This document shows positions 24,950 through 34,199 of a stretch of 36,280 nucleotides of DNA, one piece after another. A model generated the notes under the pieces. It saw nothing but the letters and a program-made list of their open reading frames with translations. It was not told the DNA's origin and made no database searches. This stretch comes from Streptomyces beijiangensis (lineage in GTDB: Bacteria; Actinomycetota; Actinomycetes; Streptomycetales; Streptomycetaceae): NCBI RefSeq assembly GCF_017315755.1, contig NZ_JAFLRJ010000103.1, forward strand, positions 1 through 36,280, in the 5' to 3' direction. The position numbers and the translations under genes are program-made. Position 1 is the stretch's first letter; the number at the start of each line of letters is the position of its first letter.

Positions 24950-25815
24950 CCGATGATCCGTTTGTCGTCCATCGCAGCCTGCTCTTCACGGTCGCCTACG
25001 AGATGCTCGGTTCGGCGGCCGACGCGGAGGATGTGCTGCAGGAGTCCTGGCTGCGATGGGCCGACGTCGACCGCGCGGAGGTGCGCGACCCGCGGTCGTA
25101 CCTCGTCAGGACCGTCACCCGACAGGCGCTCAACCGGCTGCGCACGTTGTCGCGCAGCCGCGAGGAGTACGTCGGCGAGTGGCTGCCGGAGCCGCTGCTC
25201 ACCAGCCCCGATGTGGCAGAGGACGTCGAGCTGGCGGAGAGCGTCTCGATGGCGATGCTGACCGTCCTTGAGACGCTCGGGCCGACGGAGCGGGCGGTGT
25301 TCGTGCTCCGTGAGGTCTTCGCCATGCCGTACGGGGAGATCGCCGGGGCCGTCGGGAAGTCCGCGGCCGCGGTGCGGCAGATCGGGCGCAGGGCGCGTGA
25401 GCATGTGACGGCCGGGCGGCCGCGGGTGCAGGTGAGCCGGTCGGAGCAACAGGCCGTGGTGGAACGGTTCCTGGCCGCGTTGCGCACGGGGAAGCTGCAG
25501 GAGCTCATGGAGGTCATGGCTCCGGATGTGGTGCTGATCGCCGATGGCGGCGGGATCGCGGCGGCGGCTCTGGTTCCCCTCCATGGGGCCGATCTCGTGG
25601 CGAGGATTCTCGGGCGCGCGGACCGGGTGGATCCGACCCCGCTGGAGGCGACGACGGTCTGGCTCAATGGCGCGCCTGCGGGCCGGATCGAGGTGGACGG
25701 CGAACCGGCCGCGGTGAGTCTGGTGGTGGAGGACGGACGGATCACGCGGATCTATCTGGTGAGGAACCCGGAGAAGCTGACGCGCCTGACCGAACCGGCC
25801 AGTCTGGCCAGGTAG
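24946..25815 (+). CDS. ECF41-family sigma factor with SnoaL-like regulatory domain
   Basis: This 289-residue protein has sigma region 2 (YEMLGSAADAEDVLQESWLRW), a linker with the ECF41 signature WLPEPLL, and region 4 (LGPTERAVFVLREVFAMPYGEIA then SAAAVRQIGRRAREHV). The fused C-terminal SnoaL_2 domain (about 165-289) carries the two family marks, DGGG (DGGGIAAAAL) and, near the end, NPEKL in place of NPDKL. In characterised ECF41 proteins these segments modulate activity, so the protein needs no separate anti-sigma factor. It is translationally coupled to the CMD gene at its start. A polypyrimidine stretch and the rox-like gene follow. It is a closer match to classical ECF41 than the sigma factor at 15614. 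Confidence 0.93.
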   Translation: MTDDPFVVHRSLLFTVAYEMLGSAADAEDVLQESWLRWADVDRAEVRDPRSYLVRTVTRQALNRLRTLSRSREEYVGEWLPEPLLTSPDVAEDVELAESVSMAMLTVLETLGPTERAVFVLREVFAMPYGEIAGAVGKSAAAVRQIGRRAREHVTAGRPRVQVSRSEQQAVVERFLAALRTGKLQELMEVMAPDVVLIADGGGIAAAALVPLHGADLVARILGRADRVDPTPLEATTVWLNGAPAGRIEVDGEPAAVSLVVEDGRITRIYLVRNPEKLTRLTEPASLAR

Positions 25816-25821
25816 TTGGCC

Positions 25822-25862
25822 CTCCTCCTCGCTTCTCCTCCTCTCTTCCTCTCTTCCTCTCC
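25822..25862 (+). repeat. Polypyrimidine tract between sigma and rox genes
   Basis: About 40 bases of almost pure C and T, with CTCTTCCT-like direct repeats, fill most of the 66-base gap. The complementary strand is polypurine. There is little room for a promoter, and no hairpin is visible, so rox may be read from the sigma operon. Function unknown. Confidence 0.6.
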
Positions 25863-25869
25863 TCGCTGA

Positions 25870-28189
<2,320 letters not shown>

Positions 28190-28401
28190 GCTGCATCTTG
28201 GCAAGTCACCGACGGCGCCGTCGAGATCATCCTCGATGAAATCGAGTCGACTCGGTCCGCTGCGCGAACACCGGCGGTCGTCCGTGCGCCGTCGGCGGAG
28301 AGCGTGAGGCGCCAGGAGCGGCCCTCGGTGGCGTGGAACTCGACGGCACCGGACGTCTGCGGCGACTGCGACGCACCCCACCACGTCCAGTTTCGCCGCA
28401 C
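28190..28401 (-). pseudogene. Small possibly frameshifted gene, function unknown
   Basis: A GTG at 28401 lies one base after the TGA of the TmrB-like gene, as in translational coupling. The frame from there reads VRRNWTWWGASQSP and VEFHATEGRSWRLTLSADG with high GC in third positions as far as about 28270. There the codon bias collapses, while a second frame (the one used by the GNAT gene) looks coding as RLDFIEDDLDGAVGDL until the GNAT start. I do not recognise the family. It may be one reading frame split by a frameshift, or a natural short gene. No further similarity was found by eye. Confidence 0.35.
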
Positions 28402-28402
28402 C

Positions 28403-28924
28403 TCAGCCCTTGACGGCTTCCGCGATCTGCTGGGCGGCCTGGGCCGGCGTGAGGTGCGTGGTGTCGACGACCTCGGCCTCGCCGTGCAGCCAGGTGCGGG
28501 CCGCCTCTGCGTAGGGCTCGAGGTATTTGAGACGGAACGGGGAGGGGCCCATCAGGGTGTCCCCCTCGATGCGCCCGAGGAGGGTGTCCTGGTCGGCGTG
28601 GAGGACGAAGTGCCGTACCGGAATGTCATATTGGGCGAGACCGGCACTGATCTCGCGCCAGTACTGCTCGACCAGGACAGTCATGGGCACCACCAGAGTG
28701 CCGCCGGCGTAGTCGAGCACGCGGCGGGCGGTCTCGACGACGAGCGGCCGCCACGGGGGCCAGTGCTGGAAGTTGTCCGTCGCCGGCAGCCCCGGCGAGA
28801 TGTCCATGAGCGTCTCGCCGACCTTCTCGGCGTCGAACACCCGTGAATCCGGGATCAGCTGCTGCACGAGTGGACTGGTCGTCGTCTTGCCCGCGCCATG
28901 AGTGCCGTTGAGCCATACGATCAT
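28403..28924 (-). CDS. TmrB-like P-loop protein
   Basis: This 173-residue ATP-binding protein begins MIVWLNGTHGAGKTTTSPLV with Walker A GTHGAGKTT (about 7-15). FDAEKVGETLMDI and WPPWRPLVVETARRVLDYAG, then GTLVVPMTVLVEQYW, resemble by memory the tunicamycin-resistance protein TmrB of Bacillus subtilis (MIIWINGAFGSGKT..., DPEKMG, IVPMTIV). TmrB has a long C-terminal amphipathic helix for membrane binding that is not obvious here, so tunicamycin resistance is not established. A chloramphenicol-phosphotransferase-like kinase is an alternative. The ATG at 28924 is preferred; an upstream ATG at 28975 adds no recognisable sequence. It stands upstream of the fragment and GNAT gene, on the same strand. 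Confidence 0.75.
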   Translation of the reverse strand: MIVWLNGTHGAGKTTTSPLVQQLIPDSRVFDAEKVGETLMDISPGLPATDNFQHWPPWRPLVVETARRVLDYAGGTLVVPMTVLVEQYWREISAGLAQYDIPVRHFVLHADQDTLLGRIEGDTLMGPSPFRLKYLEPYAEAARTWLHGEAEVVDTTHLTPAQAAQQIAEAVKG

Positions 28925-29008
28925 GGGCTCGACGCTAGCGGTGTGCGGGCGACCGGCCCGTGCTGATCGCGTCACAACACGGGCACAGCACCGGCGCAGC
29001 GATCTGCG

Positions 29009-29173
29009 TCAGGTCGACCGGCCGAGTACGCAGAACTCGTTGCCCTCCGGGTCGGCGAGGACCGTCCACGGCACATCGCCCTGGCCCACGTGAGCGGGCG
29101 TCGCGCCGAGAGCCTTCAGGCGCGCGACCAACTCCGCCGGGTCCGGCCAGACGAAGCTGCCGCCGGGTTCGAC
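29009..29173 (-). pseudogene. C-terminal remnant of a VOC/glyoxalase-like protein
   Basis: The last 54 residues of this frame, from VEPGGSFVWPDPAEL to the TGA, match the C-terminal half of short actinomycete VOC proteins, including ARLKALGAT, GQGDVPWTVLADPEGNEFCVL and the metal-ligand Glu of EGNEF. Residues further upstream in the same frame (Arg-rich, overlapping the XRE operator) are unlike any VOC domain, and no plausible start precedes them. The N-terminal half, holding the other metal ligand, is missing. Most likely a truncated relic. Confidence 0.55.
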
Positions 29174-29226
29174 GTTGGTCACGCCGGCGGTCCTATGGAC
29201 CCGCCCCGCAGTGGCGCGGAACACTT

Positions 29227-29246
29227 TTGCAAGCACTCGCTTGCAA
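29227..29246. promoter_or_regulatory. Inverted repeat, probable XRE operator
   Basis: TTGCAAGC-ACTC-GCTTGCAA is a perfect dyad with 8-base arms, immediately ahead of a TAGTTA-like -10 and 31 bases before the XRE start. It is well placed for autoregulation by the helix-turn-helix protein. The VOC relic ends upstream of it in the opposite orientation. Confidence 0.65.
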
Positions 29247-29276
29247 TAGTTAGCACCAAGGGTGCAGGATCGTCGC

Positions 29277-29684
29277 ATGGCATCGCTCAACGTCGGCAAT
29301 CTCGGGGAGTATCTGCGCGAACAGCGGCGCAACGCGCAGCTGTCGCTGCGTCAGCTCTCCGACGCCGCCGGGGTGTCCAACCCGTACCTCAGCCAGATCG
29401 AGCGCGGCCTGCGCAAGCCGAGCGCGGAGATTCTGCAGCAGTTGGCGAAAGCCCTGCGGATCTCCGCGGAGACCTTGTACGTGCAGGCCGGGATCCTCGA
29501 GGAGCGGGAGCGGGACGAGCTGGAGACGCGGGCCGTCATTCTGGCGGACCCCTCCATCAACGAGCGGCAGAAGCAGGTGCTGCTCCAGATCTACGAGTCC
29601 TTCCGCAAGGAGAACAGTGCGGATGTTGCGGATGTCGCGGACAGCGACGGCGCGGACGGGCTCGAAAACCCTCATAACGAATGA
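29277..29684 (+). CDS. XRE-family helix-turn-helix regulator (Rv0474-like)
   Basis: This 135-residue protein starts ASLNVGNLGEYLREQRRN and continues with a Cro/C1-type helix-turn-helix (about 6-62): LSLRQLSDAAGVSNPYLSQI and ERGLRKPSAEILQQLAKAL. After an acidic linker comes a coiled, Asp/Ala-rich tail (VADVADSDGAD). The order XRE regulator, HbhA-like protein, DUF2516 protein matches Rv0474, Rv0475 (hbhA), Rv0476 in Mycobacterium tuberculosis as I recall it, so the locus is conserved across Actinobacteria. GCAGGA lies before the ATG. The dyad at 29227-29246 is its probable operator. Confidence 0.9.
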   Translation: MASLNVGNLGEYLREQRRNAQLSLRQLSDAAGVSNPYLSQIERGLRKPSAEILQQLAKALRISAETLYVQAGILEERERDELETRAVILADPSINERQKQVLLQIYESFRKENSADVADVADSDGADGLENPHNE

Positions 29685-29702
29685 TCCGGGAGGACCACAG
29701 TC

Positions 29703-30275
29703 ATGGCCATTACCGATGAACTGCGCACCCCCATCTACTTCGCGGCCGGGACCGCCGACTACGCCGTACAGCAGGCGAAGAAGGTTCCCGCGCTGATCGA
29801 GAAGATCCAGGCCGAGGCTCCGGCCCGTATCGACGCCGTACGCAAGACCGACCCCAAGGCCGTGCAGGACAAGGCTGTCTCGCAGGCCAAGGAGGCGCAG
29901 GCCACCGCGCAGGCGAAGTTCAACGAGATCTTCTCCACCCTCGACACCGACCTGAAGAAGTTCGGTGAGACGACGCAGGACTTCGCGCTGCGGAGCGTGG
30001 GTCTGGCCGCCGAGTACGCCGTGAAGGCGCGCGAGGCGTACGAGAAGGTCGCCGAGCACGGTGAGCAGGCCGTGAAGCAGTGGCGTGGCGAGGCCGCCGA
30101 GGAGATCGTCGAGATCGCCGCGGCCGTCGAGCCCGACGAGGAGCCGGCCGCTGCCGGTCCCGCCGTCGCGGAGGAGCCGAAGACCGCCAAGGCCGAGGCG
30201 AAGCCCGCTCCGGCCAAGAAGCCCGCGGCGCGCAAGACGGCCGCCAAGAAGACGACCCCGGCTGCGGAGAAGTAG
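29703..30275 (+). CDS. HbhA-like lysine/alanine-rich protein
   Basis: This 190-residue protein has an N-terminal helical part (about 1-120) rich in Ala, Glu, Lys and Gln, with long heptad-like stretches (QAKEAQATAQAKFNEI, EAYEKVAEHGEQ), consistent with a coiled coil. It has no signal peptide. The C-terminal 60 residues are a low-complexity Ala/Pro/Lys tail ending KKPAARKTAAKKTTPAAEK, the feature that in mycobacterial HbhA binds heparin and other polyanions. In Streptomyces the role is unknown; adhesion in mycobacteria is established, but polyanion or nucleic-acid binding here is inferred. GGGAGG precedes the ATG; the XRE gene ends 18 bases upstream, so one transcript is likely. A terminator follows at 30291. 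Confidence 0.87.
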   Translation: MAITDELRTPIYFAAGTADYAVQQAKKVPALIEKIQAEAPARIDAVRKTDPKAVQDKAVSQAKEAQATAQAKFNEIFSTLDTDLKKFGETTQDFALRSVGLAAEYAVKAREAYEKVAEHGEQAVKQWRGEAAEEIVEIAAAVEPDEEPAAAGPAVAEEPKTAKAEAKPAPAKKPAARKTAAKKTTPAAEK

Positions 30276-30290
30276 CGGGCGGGTGGTTGT

Positions 30291-30326
30291 GGGGCGGGCA
30301 CCTTCCGGGTGGCCGCCCCGTTTTCT
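30291..30326 (+). terminator. Rho-independent terminator after the HbhA-like gene
   Basis: GGGGCGG (30291-30297) pairs with CCGCCCC (30313-30319). After a G-G mismatch, CACC pairs with GGTG around a 5-base loop. A TTTT run follows (30321-30324). It separates the XRE-HbhA pair from the DUF2516 gene, which therefore probably has its own promoter or relies on read-through. Confidence 0.75.
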
Positions 30327-30374
30327 CTGTACGGTGGCCGTGTCGAGGCCGGTTCTCACGGGTGGTGGATTGCA

Positions 30375-30725
30375 GTGCTGATGCAGGGATTCTTCGGGTT
30401 CATGTCTCTCTTGAGCTGGGCCCTGATCATCTTCAGCGGCTTCGCTTTCGTGGACGCGGCGATCCGGCGCGAGGACGCGTACCGCGCCGCGGACAAGAAG
30501 ACCAAGCCGTTCTGGCTGATCATTCTCGGGATCGCGTTCGCCGTGATGTGGCTGTTCCCGATCATGTCGTTCCTGCCGATCATCGGGCTCGTCGCGACCA
30601 TCGTGTACATGGTGGACGTCCGTCCGGCCGTGAGGCAGATCACGGGTGGCGGCAGTGGCCGCGGTGGCCGCGGCGGCGGCTCAAGCAGCGACGGTCCTTA
30701 CGGGCCGTACAACGGCGGCCGCTGA
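30375..30725 (+). CDS. DUF2516 family membrane protein
   Basis: This 116-residue protein starts at GTG (30375), preceded by GGTGGTGG; ATG 30381 is an alternative two codons later. Two or three helices: about 8-28 (MSLLSWALIIFSGFAFVDAA), 50-68 (FWLIILGIAFAVMWLF) and 72-92. Between the first and second lies AIRREDAYRAADKKTKPFW, the DUF2516 signature. The C-terminal 25 residues are Gly/Arg/Ser-rich (GGGSGRGGRGGGSS), a soluble cytoplasmic tail absent from shorter family members. The family is conserved behind hbhA in mycobacteria; biochemical function is unknown. A tandem repeat lies just downstream at 30739. Confidence 0.87.
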   Translation: MLMQGFFGFMSLLSWALIIFSGFAFVDAAIRREDAYRAADKKTKPFWLIILGIAFAVMWLFPIMSFLPIIGLVATIVYMVDVRPAVRQITGGGSGRGGRGGGSSSDGPYGPYNGGR

Positions 30726-30738
30726 GCAAGCTGCCCCA

Positions 30739-30801
30739 GGCCGCTCCGGCTCTGGGCCGCTCTGCCTCAGGCCGCTCTGCCTCTGGGCCGCTCCGGCTCT
30801 A
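30739..30801. repeat. Four tandem ~16-bp repeats, pattern A-B-B-A
   Basis: Units: GGCCGCTCCGGCTCTG, GGCCGCTCTGCCTCA, GGCCGCTCTGCCTCTG and GGCCGCTCCGGCTCTA. The outer two differ from the inner two at the same positions. The last unit ends in the TAG (minus strand) of the broken phosphatase gene. It fills the whole gap between DUF2516 and that gene. Confidence 0.7.
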
Positions 30802-31862
30802 GCGGCGGCGCTCCAGCAGCAGGACCGCCACGTCGTCCGTCAGCTCGCCCCCGTTGAGCTCGCGGACCTCAGCGACGGCAGCTTCCAGCAGGCTCTCGCC
30901 GCCCAGGCCGGCCGCCTTCTGGCGGTCGATCATCGCCAGCATGCCCTCCTGGCCAAGGCGCTCCTTCCCCTGGCCGATCCGGCCCTCGATCAGGCCGTCC
31001 GTGTACATCAACAGGTTCCAGTCGCCGCCCAGTTCGACCTGGCGGCGCGGCCAGCGGGCGCGCGGCAGCAGGCCGAGCGCCGGGCCGCCGTTCTCGTACG
31101 GAAGGAGCTGCGCGGCCCCGTCGCCCCGGGTGATCAGCGGGGCCGGGTGGCCGGCCAGGCGATGCGCAGTTGGACGCCGAGCGCCGCCTCGTCGGGGCCG
31201 TGGCCGCAGACGTCGCCGATCATGGCGTGCACGGTGCCGTCCGGGGTGCGGACGACGTCGTAGAAGTCGCCGCCGAGCAGGGCGCGGGAGCGGCCGGGGC
31301 GGTAGCGGGCGGCGAAGCGCAGGTCCGAGCCTTCGAGCAGCGGTGTGGGGAGCAGTCCGCGCTCCAGGCGGGCGTTCTCCTGGGCGTGCAGTCTGGACTC
31401 GGCCAGTTTGTACTGGGCGATGTCGGCCCGTTTTCGTTCCACCGCGTAACGGATGGCGCGGCTCAGCAGCCGGCCGTCCAGCTCGTCGCGGGAGAGGCAG
31501 TCCTGTGCGCCGGTCCGTACGGCCTCCGCGGCGTCCTCGGGCCCGTGGTCGGGCCCTGCCAGGGCCAGGACGGCGTGGCGGGGCGCGATGCGCAGGACGT
31601 GGTCCAGGGCGGCGGGCCCCAGCGACAGGTCGAGGAGGATGCAGTGCACGTCGTCGGTGAGCAGCCGCTCGGCCTCGGTGAGGTTGCGGGCCGTGCGGAT
31701 ACGGACCCGGGTACCGGCAGCGTCGAGCGGCTCGGGCATGGAGAACGTACCCGCGGGGTCGTCCTCGATCACCAGCAGGGTGAGGCCGGTGGTACCCGTG
31801 TTGCTGCCTGTGGAGTCCTGCCCCCTGGTCTGGTGGGGCAGAACGGCCTGACCGCTCTCCAT
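30799..31862 (-). pseudogene. Receiver/SpoIIE-type PP2C phosphatase, broken by internal deletion
   Basis: Starts at ATG 31862 (AAGGA ahead). The first about 235 codons are in one frame: a receiver domain (VIEDDPAG, phospho-acceptor in ILLDLSLG), a linker helix with the Arg-rich RAIRYAVERKRADIAQYKLAES, and the first half of a SpoIIE phosphatase with GGDFYDVV and GDVCGHGPDEAALGVQLRIAW. The frame then stops at 31134. The rest of the domain appears in another frame: RLAGHPAPLITR, LLMYTDGLIEGRIG and LTDDVAVLLLERR down to 30799. About 50 residues that normally join RIAW to LAGHPAPL are absent. The join is at CCAGGC (31155-31160), which fits both ends, as if removed by recombination between short repeats. 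Otherwise a serine/threonine phosphatase of the general stress type. Confidence 0.8.
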
Positions 31863-31954
31863 TGCTTCGGTTCCTTCCCTCCCCCCGAGGGCGCGGAACG
31901 ACGAACGACGTCCCACCGTCGGGGACCATAGCGTTAGCGACGGCCCCTGCGGAA

Positions 31955-31974
31955 TGGCCGGAGAGAACCGGCCA
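31955..31974. promoter_or_regulatory. Perfect hairpin/dyad in the gap before the phosphatase pseudogene
   Basis: TGGCCGG (31955-31961), loop AGAGAA, CCGGCCA (31968-31974). It lies about 95 bases upstream of the pseudogene start, with a TATGGT box (minus strand) nearer the gene. It may be an operator; no T-run follows. Confidence 0.35.
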
Positions 31975-32019
31975 GTGTCATATGCCGCATCCTGTACCGC
32001 AATTGGACGTGACCCTCCT

Positions 32020-32047
32020 TCCGGCGGATGAGATAGATCACGCCGGA
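32020..32047 (-). terminator. Possible terminator hairpin after the NlpC/P60 gene
   Basis: TCCGGCG (32020-32026) and CGCCGGA (32041-32047) form a perfect 7-pair stem with a 14-base loop, 20 bases downstream of the NlpC/P60 stop on the minus strand. The loop is long and no T-run follows, so this is uncertain. Confidence 0.3.
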
Positions 32048-32065
32048 CGGCCGGTCTGCGGGGGT

Positions 32066-33103
32066 TTATTTGTCGGGCCGTACAACCCCGAGGATCGGCA
32101 TCGAGCCCGCCCCTGCCATGGTCACGTTCCGGCCGGGACGCGGCGCGTGCACGATGGCGCCGTCGCCGATGTACATCCCGACATGGGTCGCGTCATTGAA
32201 GTAAATGATGAGGTCGCCGGGGCGCATGTCCTTTATGTCCACATGGGGGAGCTGCGCCCACTGCTCCTGCGAGGTCCGCGGGATCGGGTGGCCCGCCGCC
32301 GCCCACGCCTGGGAGGTCAGCCCCGAGCAGTCGTAGGACTTGGGTCCCTCGGCTCCCCATACGTACGGCTTGCCCATCTGTCCGGTCGCGAACTTCACGG
32401 CCTTCTTGCCCTGCGGGCTCGCCTGGCTGTTGATCTCATTCAGTATTCCGGAGCTCAGCCAGGTCGTCTGTGACTTGTATTCCTGGTCCTGCTCCAGTTT
32501 CAGCAGCCGCTCCCGCTCCTTCTTCTCGAGCGAGGCCTCCAGCTTCTTCGCCGCGTCGATCTGCCGGGTGATCTGCTCCCTGGCCTTCTCCTGCTTGATG
32601 CGGTTGGCTTCCAGCTTGGTCCAGTTGGTGCCCGCGTCCTTCGTGTACGCCGCGAGGTCTTCCTGGGTCTGGTTGAGCGCGCCCAGCAGGTTCTCCTCCG
32701 CCTGCTGGCCGGCCCGCAGCCGGTCCGCCCCGTCCAGGAACTGGTCCGGGTCGCCGCTGAGCATCATCTGGGCCCCGACAGGGAACCCGCCGCTGCGGTA
32801 CTGCTCGCGCGCCGCGGCCCCCGCCTGTCCCTTCAGCTTCTCGATCTTCTGCTGGCCCTCGACGATCGTCTTCGCGAGGCCGACGATCTCCGCGGACTGC
32901 TTCTTGGACTCCTCGACGGCGAGGTTGTACGCATCCGTGGCGGCCCCCGCGCTGCGGTAGAGACCGTCTATCTCCTGGCGTACCTCTTCGAGGCTCTTCT
33001 TGGGCGCGTGCGGATCGGCGTGCGCGGCATTCGCCGTCAGGATCGGCATGGTCAGAGCGCAGACCAGCGTGATCGCTGCGGCGGCGCGGCGGCGTCGGTT
33101 CAC
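32066..33103 (-). CDS. Secreted NlpC/P60 peptidoglycan endopeptidase
   Basis: This 345-residue protein starts with GTG (33103), with GGAGGGGGAG ahead. A signal peptide (about 1-29: Arg-rich, hydrophobic, ending ANAAHA-DP) is followed by a coiled-coil region (about 37-235). The catalytic domain runs from about 240 to 345: the nucleophile Cys259 in YDCSGL, and His307 in DATHVGMY with His319 in IVHAPRPG complete the Cys-His-His triad. It is a DL-endopeptidase of the RipA/Rv2190-like group that cuts peptide stems in the wall during division or sporulation. The coiled coil is likely autoinhibitory or a scaffold, as in the related group. No c-di-AMP (ydaO) riboswitch sequence is visible ahead of it, unlike several Streptomyces hydrolase genes. 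Confidence 0.93.
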   Translation of the reverse strand: MNRRRRAAAAITLVCALTMPILTANAAHADPHAPKKSLEEVRQEIDGLYRSAGAATDAYNLAVEESKKQSAEIVGLAKTIVEGQQKIEKLKGQAGAAAREQYRSGGFPVGAQMMLSGDPDQFLDGADRLRAGQQAEENLLGALNQTQEDLAAYTKDAGTNWTKLEANRIKQEKAREQITRQIDAAKKLEASLEKKERERLLKLEQDQEYKSQTTWLSSGILNEINSQASPQGKKAVKFATGQMGKPYVWGAEGPKSYDCSGLTSQAWAAAGHPIPRTSQEQWAQLPHVDIKDMRPGDLIIYFNDATHVGMYIGDGAIVHAPRPGRNVTMAGAGSMPILGVVRPDK

Positions 33104-33125
33104 GAGCTCCCCCTCCAGAGCTGAT

Positions 33126-33142
33126 TTACCGTCAGTAACATA
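33126..33142 (-). promoter_or_regulatory. Promoter-proximal dyad of the NlpC/P60 gene
   Basis: TTAC-CGTCA-GTAA (33126-33138) overlaps a -10-like TATGTT (minus strand, 33142-33137). A TGGCAG box further upstream lies at a short, 15-base distance. The dyad falls at the expected transcription start, 23 bases before the GTG, and could be a repressor site. Weak evidence. Confidence 0.35.
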
Positions 33143-33239
33143 GCGGTCGGCGCGATACTGCCACGCCCTCCTCGAATGCGACAGAGGCGTACACCCGACT
33201 CATACGAACAAGATCTCGCACAAGTTCCCCGCCCACCGC

Positions 33240-34058
33240 CTAACGGGGTGCGAGCGCCGACCAGTTCACCGTCACTTCGCCCTGCCTCCATCTGCGGACA
33301 TCGTCCGTCAGCGGCCAGTGGGCCGACAGTTCACGTACGGTCGTGATCCAGCGCTGCCGCGCCCCCAGCGAGGCGTACGGGGCCGCAGCCGCCCACGCCC
33401 GGTCGAAGTCCCGCAGAAAAGCGTGCACCGGCTCGCCCGGCACATTGCGGTGGATCAGCGCCTTGGGCAGCCGCTCGGCCAGATCCGAGGGGCGCTCCAG
33501 GGAGCCCAGACGGGTCGCGAAGGTCACCGTGCGCGCCCCCTCGGGCCCCAGTGCGACCCAGACATGGCGCCGCCCGATCTCGTCGCAGGTCCCCTCCACC
33601 AGCAGCCCGCCTGGCGCCAGGCGCGCGCAGAGCCGCTCCCAGACGGCGGCGACCGCCTCCTCGTCGTACTGCCGCAGCACATTCGCCGCCCGGATCAGCA
33701 TCGGCCGCCGCCCGCCGGGCAGCGGCACTTCGAAGCCCCCGTGGAGGAAGGTCAGCCCTTCGCGTTCGTACGATTTCGCCGCGGCGACCCGGGCCGGTTC
33801 GATCTCGATCCCGACCACCTCGGCGGCCGGCGCGGCGGTGCGCAGCCGCGCGAGCAGCTCGACGGCGGTCCAGGGGGCGGCCCCGTATCCCAGGTCGACG
33901 GCCAGCGGATCGTCGGCGGAGGCCAGCGCACGCCCGTGAGCTGCGGCGATCCAGCGGTCCATGCGGCGCAACCGGTTGGGGTTGGTGGTCCCGCGGGTCA
34001 CGGCGCCGACGGGGCGTCCGACGGGGCGTCCGACGGGACGGGAGTGGGGCGGGGCCAT
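33240..34058 (-). CDS. Class I SAM-dependent methyltransferase (SAM-binding domain)
   Basis: This 272-residue protein has the motif I-like segment VDLGYGAAPWTAVELL, followed by VVGIEIEPARVAAA as the acidic end of strand 2 and RPMLIRAANVLRQYDEEAV as motif IV. APGGLLVEGTCDEIGRRH matches motif V. The N-terminus has three GRPV repeats encoded by 12-base DNA repeats. The ATG at 34058 has no ribosome site but lies 6 bases after TACCCT (a TANNNT box), so it may be leaderless. Substrate unknown. It is divergent from mshA. Confidence 0.82.
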   Translation of the reverse strand: MAPPHSRPVGRPVGRPVGAVTRGTTNPNRLRRMDRWIAAAHGRALASADDPLAVDLGYGAAPWTAVELLARLRTAAPAAEVVGIEIEPARVAAAKSYEREGLTFLHGGFEVPLPGGRRPMLIRAANVLRQYDEEAVAAVWERLCARLAPGGLLVEGTCDEIGRRHVWVALGPEGARTVTFATRLGSLERPSDLAERLPKALIHRNVPGEPVHAFLRDFDRAWAAAAPYASLGARQRWITTVRELSAHWPLTDDVRRWRQGEVTVNWSALAPR

Positions 34059-34199
34059 GGGGCGAGGGTATGCGAGAAGTGTCGTGGTAATCATTTGGCA
34101 AAGTGGAAATGAAAGAGAGGGTTCCGCTGGTTTCGCCCTTTGACGGGGTAGTCGCGCCCTGTCGGTGAGACCTGCCCGGGCGACGAGAGGACGGTCCAC

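Noticed and set aside
33104..33239. c-di-AMP (ydaO) riboswitch ahead of the NlpC/P60 gene.
   Set aside because: The gap is too short and lacks the conserved riboswitch segments I would expect; only a small dyad is present.
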